From: Hedera helix | Taxonomy: Eukaryota; Streptophyta; Magnoliopsida; Apiales; Araliaceae | DNA: 64,000 bases | Reading direction: 5' to 3' | Assembly (NCBI GenBank): GCA_947179155.2 | Contig: OX359264.1 | Location: 9,526,501 to 9,590,500, forward strand | Shown here: positions 11,361 to 23,984 of the stretch, in pieces | Position numbering within the stretch: the stretch's first letter is position 1 | Layout of the letters: every line of letters starts with the position of its first letter | Notes under the pieces: model-generated | The model's input: the letters and a program-made list of their open reading frames with translations, nothing else | Told to the model about the DNA's origin: nothing | The model's database searches: none | Program-made: the position numbers and the translations under genes

Positions 11361-12185
11361 TTATTTAATATAAATAGAAGAAATATTGATATATATAAAT
11401 GTGTATAACAATATATATATTTGTATATCTATAAATATAAACAATCTAGTATGAGATAATTTAAATAATATAACTCAATAATTTATCTCAAATACTTTAA
11501 TCAATTATTTTTTTTTAAAAGAAGATAATAACTTTAAATAGAAAAGAAATCTGAAAACTATTAGAGAGAATATGTAAGCAATAGAGTAAACCTTCTTTCT
11601 CTGTAAATTGGTAAATAAAAATAAAAGAGAAGCCTCCTATTTATAAAATTTAGAAGTTTAGGGGAAAAAAAGTCTTTTTGACAGTTTATTGAAAATCAAC
11701 GGATAGGCCATGATTGCATGAAAATTAATGGTCAAGATTTAAATTTTAAAAGTCACACGGATTGATCTAGAAAAAAAAGGCGCCCAGATTGCCTAGCCAA
11801 TACTAGCAATTTAGCACATTTAATACTCGATTGGGGTGGACCATAAAGAAGCACAACTCTTTTTAAGCATTAAATTCGTATGGCCTAAATACTTATGGCA
11901 CATGCATGTATGCATTTACCCTCTTTTTTAAAAGAAAAATTTTAAATTTATCCGAAAAAATTACACGCTAATTTTATTTGTAAAAAAGATGAAAGAGTAT
12001 GGTCTCATTTTATTTGTATTTTATAAATAAGGTATAATCATATTCTTTTGTCTTTTATGAGAGTAAGACTTGTAAGTAATTTTTTCGAATAATTATAAAG
12101 TACAATTTTTAAAATATTCCAAATGATAGCAATCCTCCACGTGGACTAAGGCCATTAATTAAGATACATGCGGACAACTTTCAAT
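11361..12185. other. No gene seen; AT-rich, possible LTR or promoter remnant
   Basis: No open frame of note. A TATA-like 'tataaatagg' on the minus strand (about 11636-11648) lies upstream, in that orientation, of a pyrimidine-rich leader-like stretch. It could be a decayed LTR promoter; no LTR borders were found. Confidence 0.3.
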
Positions 12186-12375
12186 TTTAAATAGACAATT
12201 TTACACACACACTACAACTAAATATTTATCTAAACACTATATACATCTTAATCGTTAAAAAGTGGGACTTAACATAAAAATCTGTGTCAGATCTTATCTT
12301 TCAATGGTTAAAATTAAAATATAATATTTTAAGTTGTATTTAAAATTATGCACATAAACTTATCCATTTTAAAGG
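12186..12375. mobile_element. Probable MITE
   Basis: A left end 'attttaaatagacaattttac' and a right end 'gcacataaacttatccatttt' are imperfect inverted repeats flanking about 130 bp of non-coding sequence. No clear target-site duplication is visible. Confidence 0.35.
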
Positions 12376-12985
12376 CATCATTCTTTCGGATGGAGTACCA
12401 CATGGGCCTACACATGCACACAAATTAAATTTCAAAGCTCCAGTACATGTAACAATTCAGATGGATCAAAAGGAATTATTTCCTTAAGCCTTTTAAGCAC
12501 ATTAATCTCCAATTAATTCCATTTGACTATTTTGTAAAAAAATAGCTTTAATATATAATATAATATTTTTGTAAAGCTTTACTGTATAAAAATCATTTAG
12601 GAAGAATATGAGTTTCCTTGCTTTAGAAAATGTTTACTATATGAATAAATATTTTCAACACTTGATAATAAATTATCAAGGTTAATAAAATATTAATTCA
12701 ATAAGTTTAGAAAATATTTTTTGTCAAACTAAATAAGATAATTAAAAAATACTGGACAAGCCACGGCCCACGGTCTTGATGGTGAAATGTGGGCATCAAA
12801 ATTGGACAAATAATTTTAAAAAATAAAATTTTGCTTTTTGGTAATTAATACTCTCTCAGTTTAAAAAATGTTCGTCATTATTAACTTGCTACCAAAAGTT
12901 CTTGACCACCTTATTTCATTAGAACGTCTTCTCTTACTTTTTGCCAAAATCGAATAAAAAAATGGTTGCCTTCATTATTAAACTT
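12376..12985. other. No gene seen
   Basis: AT-rich spacer, with no open frame and no repeat structure I could recognise. Confidence 0.5.
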
Positions 12986-13190
12986 TAAAACCGATAAGGT
13001 CTTGGTCTAACGATTAAAACCGAGATACTCTGAATTTGAGATTTCAAATTCAATTTTCACTTATGGTCTGAGGTGCCTTTATGAGAGAGACTTGTTTGTG
13101 AGTTTAAATAAACTTTCATTTGGTCTGAAATTCCTTTACGAAAAACTTGTTTGTAAGTTTGTTTCTTTTAATTGTTTCTTTATATTGTAA
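12986..13190 (+). mobile_element. Probable tRNA-derived SINE
   Basis: The segment 'aaggtcttggtctaacgatt' has a tRNA box A-like core. About 35 bp downstream 'gatttcaaattc' fits a decayed box B (GGTTCGANTCC type). It is followed by a tRNA-unrelated body with two 'tggtctgag/aa.t.cctttangaa..acttgttt' repeats and a T-rich tail. This is the usual plan of plant SINEs, old and mutated here. Confidence 0.5.
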
Positions 13191-13335
13191 TACTGAATGA
13201 TATATTTAATTATGAGATTATATTGTACTCCCCTAAAAATATAATTTCAAAAAAAATAAAATTTGGGATCCAATATAAAGAGTGAGATATTCATGAGTGG
13301 AAGAGAGAATACATTATAAATAAATTGAATAGATT

Positions 13336-13563
13336 ATCGGTATCGATTTTTCGGTTTAATTTTTCAGTTCGTACCGAATGAAAATATATATAATTATAAA
13401 TAATAATTAAATAAAAGAAAATTTATATATTTATGATTTTTTTATAAAAAAACTTATGTTTTATATATTTAATTATTAGTATCGAAAAAAACCGGTACCG
13501 CTTGTACCGATACCAATTGATTCGATAAAAAACTTAAAAAATCGAACCAGTTGAACACCCCTA
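13336..13563. mobile_element. MITE-like inverted repeat element
   Basis: A left arm 'ttatcggtatcgatttttcg' pairs imperfectly with the right part (ccgataccaattgattcgat ... cacccctac). An AT-rich centre lies between. It has no coding capacity and is similar in style to the element at 7727-8300. Confidence 0.4.
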
Positions 13564-14604
13564 CAAACAACTTTGCCTCTGTGCGAAAAAGAGACAAAAA
13601 AGAAACTACCAAACAGCTCCTTAGATTATCAAATTATATGAGGCTCTTAATTATAGATCTATACCTGGTACTAAATCTTGTAATGCCTGGAGACCTGGAC
13701 TTCAATTCCGATATATACCATATAGGTTAAGTAAAATTTTATTCTAATTTTCCTTCTGTCTATTATAACCCTTGGTACTTTTTCTCAAAATGTCAAGTTT
13801 TGTTGTAGCCTCCCAAAATTTATAGTACTCCTCCATTCTTTCACTTCTGCTCTGTAATTAATTTAATTATTTTTTTACTAATGGAAACAACACAACTAAA
13901 GGATTCTGATTCTGATTCTGATTCTGATTCTAATTATAAACAGATATGCATAAACAATAACAACGGACAGAATCTAGCTGAAATGAAACTGTCCAAAAGG
14001 AAATGGGGGAGAGGCACAGGATGAATGTCAAGAAAGCTTGTATTATGCCTTGGTAACTAAAACTTATATTCCAAAATGATCAACCAACTTTCTTTACAAC
14101 TTCCCAATATCATCATGTGCTATGCTCAATTTTAACAAATAAAATATAATATCACATATATTATTACTAAGCGTATTTCATGGCAATAATGGTGTTAGAA
14201 ACATCCTTAATTTCTAAGCATGTCCTTGAGCATCTAGGTAGTCCACGTCTTACGGCTGTTTCATGAAACTTGTGAAAGAATATTAACGACAAAAGTTAGA
14301 CCATGTATGACCCGATGTTGACAAAAGATTTGTACATAGTGAATTCAAATCAGATCAAAGGAATGCCATAGTTCAGGAAACAACACTGAACTCGGTCATT
14401 ATATGTATTATAATTATGCCCTACGGCTTTTTACAATCACAGTTTTTTTCTCTAATGATTCTTAGGCAATGAACAAGGAAAGACCATAGCCAGAAAATTT
14501 GAGGCTGTGAAAATTAACAAATAAAGAAATAACGCTAAGAATAATGTAAACAAACAACCATGAGTTTCAAGAAGAGAGAAAGGACGTCCTTCTTTGGTTT
14601 TTCT
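13564..14604. other. Intergenic and probable 3' UTR side of the DUF604 gene
   Basis: No open frame of note. A hexamer microsatellite (gattct, about five and a half units) lies at 13900-13932. The stretch from about 14150 to 14604 is less AT-rich and may include the 3' UTR of the minus-strand gene, but no clear AATAAA was found on the minus strand. Confidence 0.4.
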
Positions 14605-17192
14605 TTATATTTCACTGATCTCACCTTCCCCGCATACACCCACATCCAAAACCATGCTTTTTCTCTTTGACTCCAATATCTGACAACAGTTTCTCCTCGG
14701 AGACTGCCAAGAAAAGGTTCAAAACAAACACAAAGATAAGACACATTACAAGTATTTGATACACATAAAAAGAGTAAACAAATATTCTTGAAAAAGCTAG
14801 TAGAAAGCCTGATGGTTCCGTGTTTTCAATCTCAAGTTTAGGGTCTTCAAGATGGCTATAGACATCAACAGAAACCATTTATTTCCATTTTTAAAGGAAA
14901 AGGCCAAGAAACAACCTAAATAAATATGTTATGGTCACATTGTAAAATCACAATAGTCTCTCACAGAAGAAAGTGTCTTCTGTTAAGCGAGTAATAATAT
15001 ATGTTTGATGGCAATAGTTGAGAATCAAAGTGCAATGGGAGGTGATTTAGTGCTTACCCTATCCCATAGATGTGGATCAGGTCTCTTATACACCACTACT
15101 CTATCAATTTCGGCAGGAGATGCCATCTTCCATTTGCATGCGGGATGAGGAACTCGATGCCGATCATACACACTCACTGTTTGATTGGTGATAGAATTTA
15201 ATCTCGCCCTTGACAAATAGAACACAAAGGGTCTCTGACAGGGGTTTCGTGCAACTGGGCGTGTGTTGAAAGCATATGCAGTGTAATCTGCTCTTCTATA
15301 CCAATTTAAGAATGTCCTCGAAGGCATTTCTATCTCACGAGGAGATAAGACTCCTCGGAAAATTTGAATGGCAAATCCCCAGGATACTGAAATGGTCCAA
15401 GTCTTATTTTTTTCATAACAAATGGATTGTTGTATGAGACCTGCCGAATCGAACTTCATTGGTATTTTTAACCGCTGTAGGGCTTCCACCCGAGTCACAT
15501 TTGGGAATATTGGCTCCACCACATCAAGGTGGTGCAAAGTCACCAGCGGTGTCACTGGATGTGAAGCAAGAAGTCCAAATAAGTTCCCATAAACATCATA
15601 CTGGATAACCATCCACAAAGAAGGCAAGAAGAGATTCCCAGTTAGAGTTCGGTAACAACTTTCCACAACAATGATTAAATATTTACCAAATCTTCATCTG
15701 AAAGAAAAAATAAAAATCAAACACATTGCCCTACCACCTTTTGAGTTTTGACCGTCACTACTCATTCTACATTATTGGTGTTGTATATAGCAACCTACAT
15801 TTAGCAAAACTGGACCTACATGTCATAGGATGATTACTGAGGGAACCCACCTATCCCAACTCAATAGTACCTACCACAACTTGGTGTTTTCGGAATAATG
15901 TCCAAACTTAAAGCCTACTACTATTGTCACTGTGAAAAGTAAATAAAATGATTATTATTATCTTCAGTCATGGGCAAACAGGTTGGTCCATACTTACCAA
16001 TGTACCGAACATAAAGCATACAAAAAACCCATTCTTCTAGTAACACCAATTCAATGAAAAAGAAGCTCACAGTACAAAACATCACATTTAAAGGCAACAA
16101 GATTTTACTGTGTATTACGATTCATTAAAAAAAAATTACCAAGATAATCAATAGTTTCATAAGCATTGTCGGCAAAGCCCTAAAATTAAATGATCATACT
16201 GAAAAAAAACATCCAAACAGAAAAAGCAAAAGCACCAAGAACAAGGATTGGAAGAAATAGACCTGGTGAAAACCGAGTTCTTTAGTGAGCGGGACACCGA
16301 GTTCAGCCATACAAGCCTGCATTCTGTCATCAGAACCATATAATCCAGGATACCTCTGAATACACTTATCTTGCATTTTCTCAAGAGCCTTTGCCAATGG
16401 GTAACTAATAGCAAAACCCCCACCACCATAAGCCATCCCGTACGAGAAAAATATATTCTGCAAATGACTTTCAGACAAGCTCCCAATATAATAATACTGA
16501 TTATGATCGTACTTATTTAAAATCCTCACTAAATTCTCTGTCACAAAAACTGTATCATCATCTCCCATTACAAACCACCTCACATTCTCCATCCCCAACC
16601 GGAGAGTCTCCGATACTATCCGTGATATCCGAATAGCAGACCGGTGCCCCTGCCGGTTCTTGTAGGCGAACCGGGATGTGTTGCCGGAGATTTTCACCGG
16701 CGGCAAGCCCTCATCTTTCTGGGTTTTAACAGGATTATCTAGCCAAACAATTCCCCTCATTTTTTCAGGCTTCCACCACAGCTTAATGTACTTTTTTCGC
16801 TTCTCCCAGAGCTTGGCCGAAGCTGCAATGCCAAAAACAATGTCATGGAGCTCAGTTTTCCGGTCGGATTCTGGGGTTTTAGCTAATTGGGTCTGACTGG
16901 GAATCAAAGAATTTGATAATATTGTTAAATTGGATTTTGAAGAGTAGAAAGATAGGCTTTTGTGATTGATTGTGGGGAAGATTTCATCATCACAAGAGCG
17001 TGAATTTGCTACAAGCTTCAGAGTGTAAACAACATATGTGGCGGAAACAAATAGGACTAGCCAAACCATTAGCTTTGGTAAAGCTCTGGTTTGTGAATTA
17101 GTGACAGAAATTGGTGTGCCTGATGGGTTTCTCATTTGTTCCCAAATAAGTTTTTCAGTATCTTTTTCGGAAACTTTCATAGCTCTTTTCAA
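14605..17192 (-). CDS. DUF604 family Fringe-like glycosyltransferase (GT31-related), three exons
   Basis: Exons on the minus strand are 17192-16263 (310 codons), 15600-15058 (181 codons) and 14703-14605 (32 codons plus TAA). All borders are GT-AG and phase 0, giving about 523 aa. The protein is a predicted type II Golgi membrane protein. A short cytosolic tail leads to a membrane segment at about residues 40-62 (LMVWLVLFVSATYVVYTLKL), a stem, and a Fringe-like catalytic domain. That domain has IVWLDNP, the DXD-type metal site in WFVMGDDDTVF, YGGGGFAISYPLA and GSDDRMQACMAELGVPLTKE. Exon 2 carries the plant-specific block (HHLDVVEPIFPN, SWGFAIQIFRG, PSRTFLNWYRRADYTAYAFN, DPHLWDR). Exon 3 carries PRRNCC. 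The frame is intact. The family is a putative beta-glycosyltransferase with uncertain acceptor. The start could also be the internal Met five codons later. Confidence 0.93.
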
Positions 17193-17519
17193 AAGAATGG
17201 AGATTTCAAGGAAATTAATTGATTGTTCCTAAATGGGTTTTGGGTTTTAGGTTATTTTCGAGATAAAGATTCAATCTTTTCAGAGGTTTTAACAGATTTG
17301 GGTGGAACCCATCAGATCTGGGGCTGGGGCCTTTAAGATTTTACAGTGAATGAACAAAAAACTACAGAAAATTTTCAACATAGATTTAGAAAATCCAAGA
17401 AAATAGTCTTGTAGGGGGGTTAGATTCACAAAAGGGGTGAAGTTTTGAGGAAGAAGGAGAGCATGCATTGGTGCCAGAACCCGGTTGCACACTCCCCTAA
17501 TAGAGCTTTGAACAAAAGA

Positions 17520-17562
17520 CTATTTCACATACTCCTGTATGATAACACATATACTATATATG
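17520..17562 (-). promoter_or_regulatory. TATA-like element upstream of the DUF604 gene
   Basis: On the minus strand 'acatatatagtatatg' (about 17547-17562) lies roughly 360 bp before the start codon, within a leader rich in purines and pyrimidine tracts. It is a reasonable core promoter, unproven. Confidence 0.3.
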
Positions 17563-20289
17563 TATTGTGAGGGGTTCTATAGTGGGATTTCTGGATTTGT
17601 TAAAGATACATGAAGAGGGAGAAATAAAATAAATTTATTATCAGAAATACTGATGATATTAATGGGATGGTATCAGAATCAATCCTTCTCTGTATCAACT
17701 TTTTTGTATCATATCTCTATTATTAGAGACATGATACATAAATATATATCATGTCTCTCATATAAAAAATTAACACAGACAATTTGGGGCCTCAGAATTC
17801 GGATTAGTGAACCTGTTAGTAATTGCTTCTCTGTTCCAGCTCATAACTACAAATAGTGCAAAATGAAACGCGGATTTACGCGTTTGTGGTGTTTGTGCGG
17901 CTATTGGTATTTACAGCAATAACGTTTAAATGTATTTTATTATTTTTAATGTATTGTATTTAAATTTTAGATATATTGTATTTATAATTTAAATAAATTG
18001 TATTTTTAATAAATTATTATTTGATAAATAAAATATTTTTAATGCGTTTGAACTTTTAAACAAAGCACTGTATAATTAAACATACACATATTTTATTCAT
18101 TGATATCAAAATATAATAATATAGTACATTGTGAATATATATTTTTGAAGTCTTATATTCACTATTATTAGAGAAAAATAAAATATGATTTAAAATTTTA
18201 AATATTATTAAAATAATTATAAAATATTGTTAAATTTATATATATTATGGATTTTTTTTTTAATCAACATCAAAGTTATTAAAAGATCAGTACCAATATA
18301 CGTTAATAAATTGTAATAATTAATTACAACAAACTTCGCATAAAGGAAAAATAGAAACATCACATAAGAGAGTAATAAATTCACACAAAAAATTGATGTA
18401 AAGGTATCAGAACTCAATAAAGACCATGAGGCTTAGTAGTTAATACCATTTTGACTACTGTTATATAGATATCTAATTACTATATAGTGTATCTAATTAT
18501 CAGTTAACTTTGTTCATACAACTCTAATTAGTGCAACTCAAGTCCTACATTTAGTAGATAAGCCAGAATAAAACAAAATTGCTTTAGAAGTTGCTGCTGG
18601 GTTATAAGAAGTAATTATCCCTTATACAACTGAATCTATATACTCCCAATGTTTCACCCAAAAAAATACTATTTTTGCTACAGATTATTATTTTTTTTTT
18701 AAAATTAATTTAAAATATTTTCAAGTTTAAAATTAAAATAATTAATTAAAAATTATAAAATAATAAATCTAGCAATGAGTGAAATATTAGACTTCACAAT
18801 GTCTTGTAGATGAAAATCACTTGGTATTGGTATGACATTCTTCTAATTAATTAAAAATTAAGATTTATTATTACATTTACAAAAATTAGATGAATATATA
18901 TTTTAATAATAATACATCATTAAAGAAATAATTTAAACACTATTCCAGATAAAAAAAATTAAAACTCGTAACATTACTCTTTCACCGTTGTTATGGTGAT
19001 GATTTCACAACACTCCCTCAAGTGTTCATATGCTATGTTTAGATTGGAATAATAAATATGAGGATAAAATAAAATAAAAATTATATTTAGTTGTTCTATT
19101 GGAATGGATCATTATCATTTATTTTAAATTTATAAATTTTATTTTTTAAAAATAGATATAAAATAATTCATTCTAATTAAAATAAAATAAAATCATTCCG
19201 TCCTCTATTCGGTTTCTTTCTCGTTTCTATTTCTTTGTCCATTTTATTTTTTTAATTCAAATGTAGCATTAGCTAATTAGTCGGCTACCGACAACTAAAA
19301 ACTCCAAGCTAAGCAAATCACTTGATCAAACTCCAAGCTAGGCTATTGTCGTGTTTTCTGATTATATGTCGAGCCTAGTTGATAAGTTAGACGAAAATTC
19401 ACCCTCCAATACTCTCGGTTGTTCCTTTCAGACCACGAACTTTAAAATTATAAATATATTTTCAAACGATGATATTAAAAGATAAAAAATAATATATTTT
19501 ACAATTTTATATGTTAATTTTTTTCGTTACGAATTGTGTAGATAACTATAGTTGATAATATTTTAACATAATAATTAGGTAAACCTTATAATTTTATTAA
19601 ATTTTATGTATTGATATACATCATAATCTAATTCAACAAAATATTTCGCAATACGTAATCGAACTATTAAAGATAATATTTTTTTAATTTTAAATTATAA
19701 AATTTTTATTAATTTTTAAAAATTAACTTAAAGATATTTTTAAATATAAAATTGACATAAATTTATTTAATTTTAGTTAATATAATGAGAATATTATATA
19801 TTATCTAAAATGTTTAACTCAAATTAAAATTTATCATTTTATAATTTTTAATAAATTATTTTAATTTAAAATTTAAAATTATCTTAAATTAATTTTTTAA
19901 AATTAATAATAATCTTATAATTTCAATCCGATAGAGTATCAATTTTCAAATGTATCATTAGTATTAGCCAAATAAAAATTTAGAAGTCAAAAAATTAGAT
20001 ACAAAAAAGGGCCCAATAAAAATAAAGAGGACTGCACACAAGGAGAAGTTGGTGGGCACATTTAATGAACTTGTCGCCTGCTGAGTAGACTATATATATA
20101 TATAAAATAATATTAACAATCTCAAAATTTTACCTTAAATGAATCCCAAACCACGTAATATTAAATATTTTAATAATAATTTATTATAATTAATTTCATG
20201 AGATTTATCGACTAATGTTATGACGATGAACTATTTAAGGTATTTTCTGAGATTAAAATTTAAAATTCTTAACATCATTATATATACAA
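17563..20289. other. No gene seen; very AT-rich intergenic DNA
   Basis: Open frames here are short and without similarity. Many short palindromic AT tracts occur (for example 19680-19910) but no borders of a defined element could be set. Confidence 0.5.
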
Positions 20290-20449
20290 AAATTTTAGAT
20301 AGACATATTTATTAGACATAAAAATAAAATATTTTTATTTATTTATATTTTGATTCACCAATATAATGAGAGGTCAAAATATAAATAGATAAAAATATTT
20401 TATTCTCATATCTAATAAACATGTCTAATAAATATGTGCACTTAAAATC
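20290..20449. mobile_element. Foldback MITE, about 160 bp
   Basis: The left arm (attttagatag, then acatatttattagacata, then ataaaatatttttatttatt) is the imperfect reverse complement of the right arm (aaatagataaaaatatttta ... atgtctaataaatatgtgca, then cttaaaat). Only about 25 bp is unpaired in the centre. No coding capacity. Confidence 0.7.
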
Positions 20450-20451
20450 AC

Positions 20452-20456
<5 letters not shown>

Positions 20457-20501
<45 letters not shown>
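20457..20501. repeat. (TA)n microsatellite
   Basis: About 22 uninterrupted TA units directly downstream of the foldback MITE. Confidence 0.95.
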
Positions 20502-20503
<2 letters not shown>

Positions 20504-21214
20504 GAGCAGTTTTGCTGCATTATACACTACTTTTAATAAAGACCGTTAGTCAATAATAAGGATATCCCATCCATGACATTTTGGGGTAACTGATAAATTG
20601 ATAAGCCATTAGGGGTGAACAAGAGATTGTAATTGACTTTAAAATTATACCAATAATCGACCAAACAATATTAATAGAGTTGTATTAACAGTTTTGGTTT
20701 TGGTGTATATGATAATTTTAAAATAATTAAAAAATCGTATTTACAATTTAATTTTAATTTATACAATTCACTGTACTGCATTAATAATGATTAAAACGAT
20801 ATCGTTATGACTATTTATATATATGTTACACAAAAATCAAATTATTGTTTCCCTTAAAAAAAGGACCAAGTACCATAGTTATTATCTTGTACGCTACTAC
20901 AATCAATCGCCATTAAAAAGAAGAATAAATGTACACAACAGATCAGATTACGTTCATATCATTGACTAGATCATCACATTTCTTCCCTCTCCTTTATGAT
21001 CAAGGAAATTCTAGAACATAGGATAATAAATTATAGGCAATAAAAACTGTCAAAAAATAATAGGCAACAATCTGAAAAAATAAGAAATATAAATTCCCAG
21101 AATTCCCAGAAAATAGATGCTACAAGGACCTACCATGTCAACTTTGAACCTTTTGGCTGCTGCATGAATTTGAGGTGCTAGAAACAAATCAGCTTGCAAG
21201 CAGCTTTGCTATGT
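20502..21214. other. No gene seen
   Basis: AT-rich spacer with no open frame of note. Confidence 0.5.
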
Positions 21215-21339
21215 GTAATGATGTTGTCATTTATCTACGTAATGATCTTTATAAAAAATGATGAGATCTACCACTTATATGATGAATCTCACCATTTTTT
21301 ACAAAGATCATTGCATGAATCATTGCAAAACATCATTAC
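21215..21339. mobile_element. Foldback MITE, 125 bp
   Basis: The left end 'gtaatgatgttgtcat' and 'gtaatgatctttataaaaaa' are mirrored on the right by 'ttttttacaaagatcattgc' and 'aaaacatcattac'. Almost the whole unit folds on itself. No coding capacity. Confidence 0.75.
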
Positions 21340-22176
21340 TCGTATCTTTTTCCGCTTGTAAGTTAAGCCAAAAACATAAATGTATACACCTTGGAACATG
21401 AATCGATTACACAAATGAACACTTTTACACTGTTAATGAACCTAGCTAGCCAATAAGCAAACCGAAAAAGTTTTACATTTATGCTGCCCTCAACTTGCAA
21501 GACTAGTTCTAATTTAGTCTGATGTTGCACTTGAAAATTAGGTGATTCTTTTGGTGTTTATATTCTTTCAGTCCTAATTTTTTGTATATCTTCAATTAGT
21601 TTTGAAATCGAAATCGCACTAAATAAAACATTACCGCAACAATCACAAGCGTTTCATGTACGATTTGAGCTTTAAATCACACCATGATCACCCCTATAAG
21701 CCAGTAACATGTAATATTTTGAACGTTTTCTCCCAAAAAGTGTAATACCACTTAATTCCTTGCTCAAAACATTTAATATGTTTTTTTTTTAATTTCTTTA
21801 TTACAATACCTTAATAATGATATTTTTCCATCTATCATTCCAAATTTTGTGAGAGAGTTTATCTATAATGAATTGGCTAGTTCAATTCAATACCTAAGCT
21901 ATCAAAAATGGAGTTTGAAAATAGAAGTTTAGAAAAAGAAGGGAGTTAGAGCGAGAAAGAAAAGGTTAGGAGAGAACCCAGAAATTAATTAGGAAAAAAA
22001 GAAAATAATTTCATTCCATGAGCTTTTAGATTCCAGTACAAATACATCAACTCAGCTCCCACTCCTAACAAATTTTCCCGTCCAAACTGTTATACCAACT
22101 TATTAGGAAAAACGACTAATATAACCCTTCTTAATAGATTTAATTACTAATTCTACTTAACCAACTAACTCATTTC
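21340..22176. other. No gene seen; the right part may be the 3' LTR of the following relic
   Basis: From about 21880 the sequence contains, on the minus strand, a leader-like pyrimidine-rich tract (ccttttctttctcgctctaa). This would fit the R/U5 part of a small Ty3/gypsy LTR. Exact borders were not found. Confidence 0.3.
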
Positions 22177-22645
22177 TTACAATCCCTTTCCCTTAGAAAG
22201 ACCATTGACCTTAAGGGTGAAAGGAGAAAATTTGTGGTGTAACTGTTCCCAATCTTCCCAAGTAGTTTTTGAAGGTAATGTATTAGACCATTGAATCAAG
22301 ACTTTCACAGTAGCTACATTATTTCTCTTGACCATTCTCCTATCAAGCACAATAAATGGTTCCACAAAGAATTTCCCATTGCTATCCACAGCAGGTAATG
22401 TAAGATAAAAAGAACAGTGCATCCCATCTCTTTTTAAGCAATGACACATGGAACATAAGATGGATTTTGGTGTGGTCAAACAATTTAAGCATATAAGCTA
22501 CTACACCAATCCTTTACTCTATCAGAAATGGACTATAATATTTACGGGCTAGTTTACCAAACTTAGTTTGCAACAATGTAGACTGCTTTAAGGTTTACCC
22601 TTAGATACACCATATCTCTAGGTACAAAAGATCTTTCACTTCTTC
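22177..22645 (-). pseudogene. Ty3/gypsy integrase C-terminus with chromodomain (chromovirus relic)
   Basis: The minus-strand reading contains KFGKLARKYYSPFLIE and GVVAYMLKLFDHTKIHLMFHVSLLK (equivalents of 'RYYGPF..IGPVAYKL..IHPVFHVSLLK'). Then a chromodomain-like end follows: VLDRRMVKRNNVATVKVLIQWSN and WEDWEQLHHKF. Stops and a frameshift are present. Only the last part of pol survives. The lineage may be Reina-like, which is a guess. Confidence 0.8.
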
Positions 22646-23984
22646 ATTTATCTGTGTAATACCTTGAAAATAACTGTAGAATAAATCAATCGAAATAAAG
22701 ATCATGGATAATAGTAAAGCAAAGAATTGTGCAAAAATGAGAATAGTAAGTTAAATATTATGGGGTCATTAGTCATGAGTGAAGTAAAAGAAAGCAGAGT
22801 TTGATTGTGAAGGAAACTGTAATGTTTAATGAAGCTAATACCTGAGTATGAACAGGTAATAATGAGCCGCAACTATGATGCCCTCAAATTCGGGTTCCAT
22901 AAACTCGAGTTTAGTGCTCACAATCCAATACACTAATAACAACTAAATACATAGTCTTTATTAAATTTAGCAGAATAATACATAGTTGTTCCTTATAAAA
23001 ATGTAATACAATCCCAAAGTCTTCTAACATTAACATAATCAATACATATCTTAAGGGTTCACAAAAGATTTACAACATCAAAATAAATATTAAACAACAT
23101 CATTAGCATGCAAATTCTATTATTTAGATTTTTCATTGCCTTTGTCTTTTCTGGAACACTCGGGCTTAGCTGAAAAATTATTCATGATATAGCAAGGGTG
23201 AACAACTAGCTTGCTCAACAAGTTTAAGAACAATTAATACAAGAATGATATATGATGATTGAATAGAAATAACTTCTGAGTTTTCAACAATGCATAATAA
23301 TTACGAAAGAACGAGAATCAAGTTTCAATTAAAAGAATTGATTGAGTCTTTACTGCTGAGTAACTACTAAGGACAATGAACTAATACTTAAGGTAAATCA
23401 GATAAGTATCTGACCCTTTTATTATTTTGGTATTCTAGGGGATCAGACTCTTATACCCTGTGTATACACATAACATTCAGACATCTTGTGCAATGGTTGA
23501 TTTTTCAAATATAATTCCCTTATTTAGGCTGTTCGTTCTCAGTCTTACTATAAGAATCCGCACTAACCAATGGTTTGAATAAGCTTTTAAAAATATTCAA
23601 GTTAATGAATTTATACATGCGGTGCCTAGCTGAAACAATTAGCTTAGACATTCTTAAACAGTTCATGAATCAAACGAACTATAAAGTTTCAAATGCGCTA
23701 TGTACGAATACATAAACAACATTGATGAGGATTAATTTTCAATAATTAAACCACTTATAGCTCTTGAAAAATAAATACAAGTTTAAGTATATGAAACTTA
23801 CATTGATGGTTGTCTATGGCTAACCAACACAAATTTAATTTTCATTGAAAGGACCTAACAATTAATAAAGTTAATCTTCCAATTAGTATCATATATACGA
23901 TCATATAATTACCCTTATACATCTAACATTACAAATATTTAATCAAATAATTAAATATTTTATAATACACTAAACACTTAGAAA

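Noticed and set aside
15601..15666. N-terminal extension of the second DUF604 exon frame (starting MESCYR)
   Set aside because: It is intron sequence read through; the acceptor ag at 15601-15602 (minus) joins GFHQ to YDVYGNLFG as in the family.
17289..17492. Small minus frame upstream of the DUF604 gene
   Set aside because: Lies in the probable 5' UTR and has no similarity; a regulatory upstream ORF is possible but not supported.
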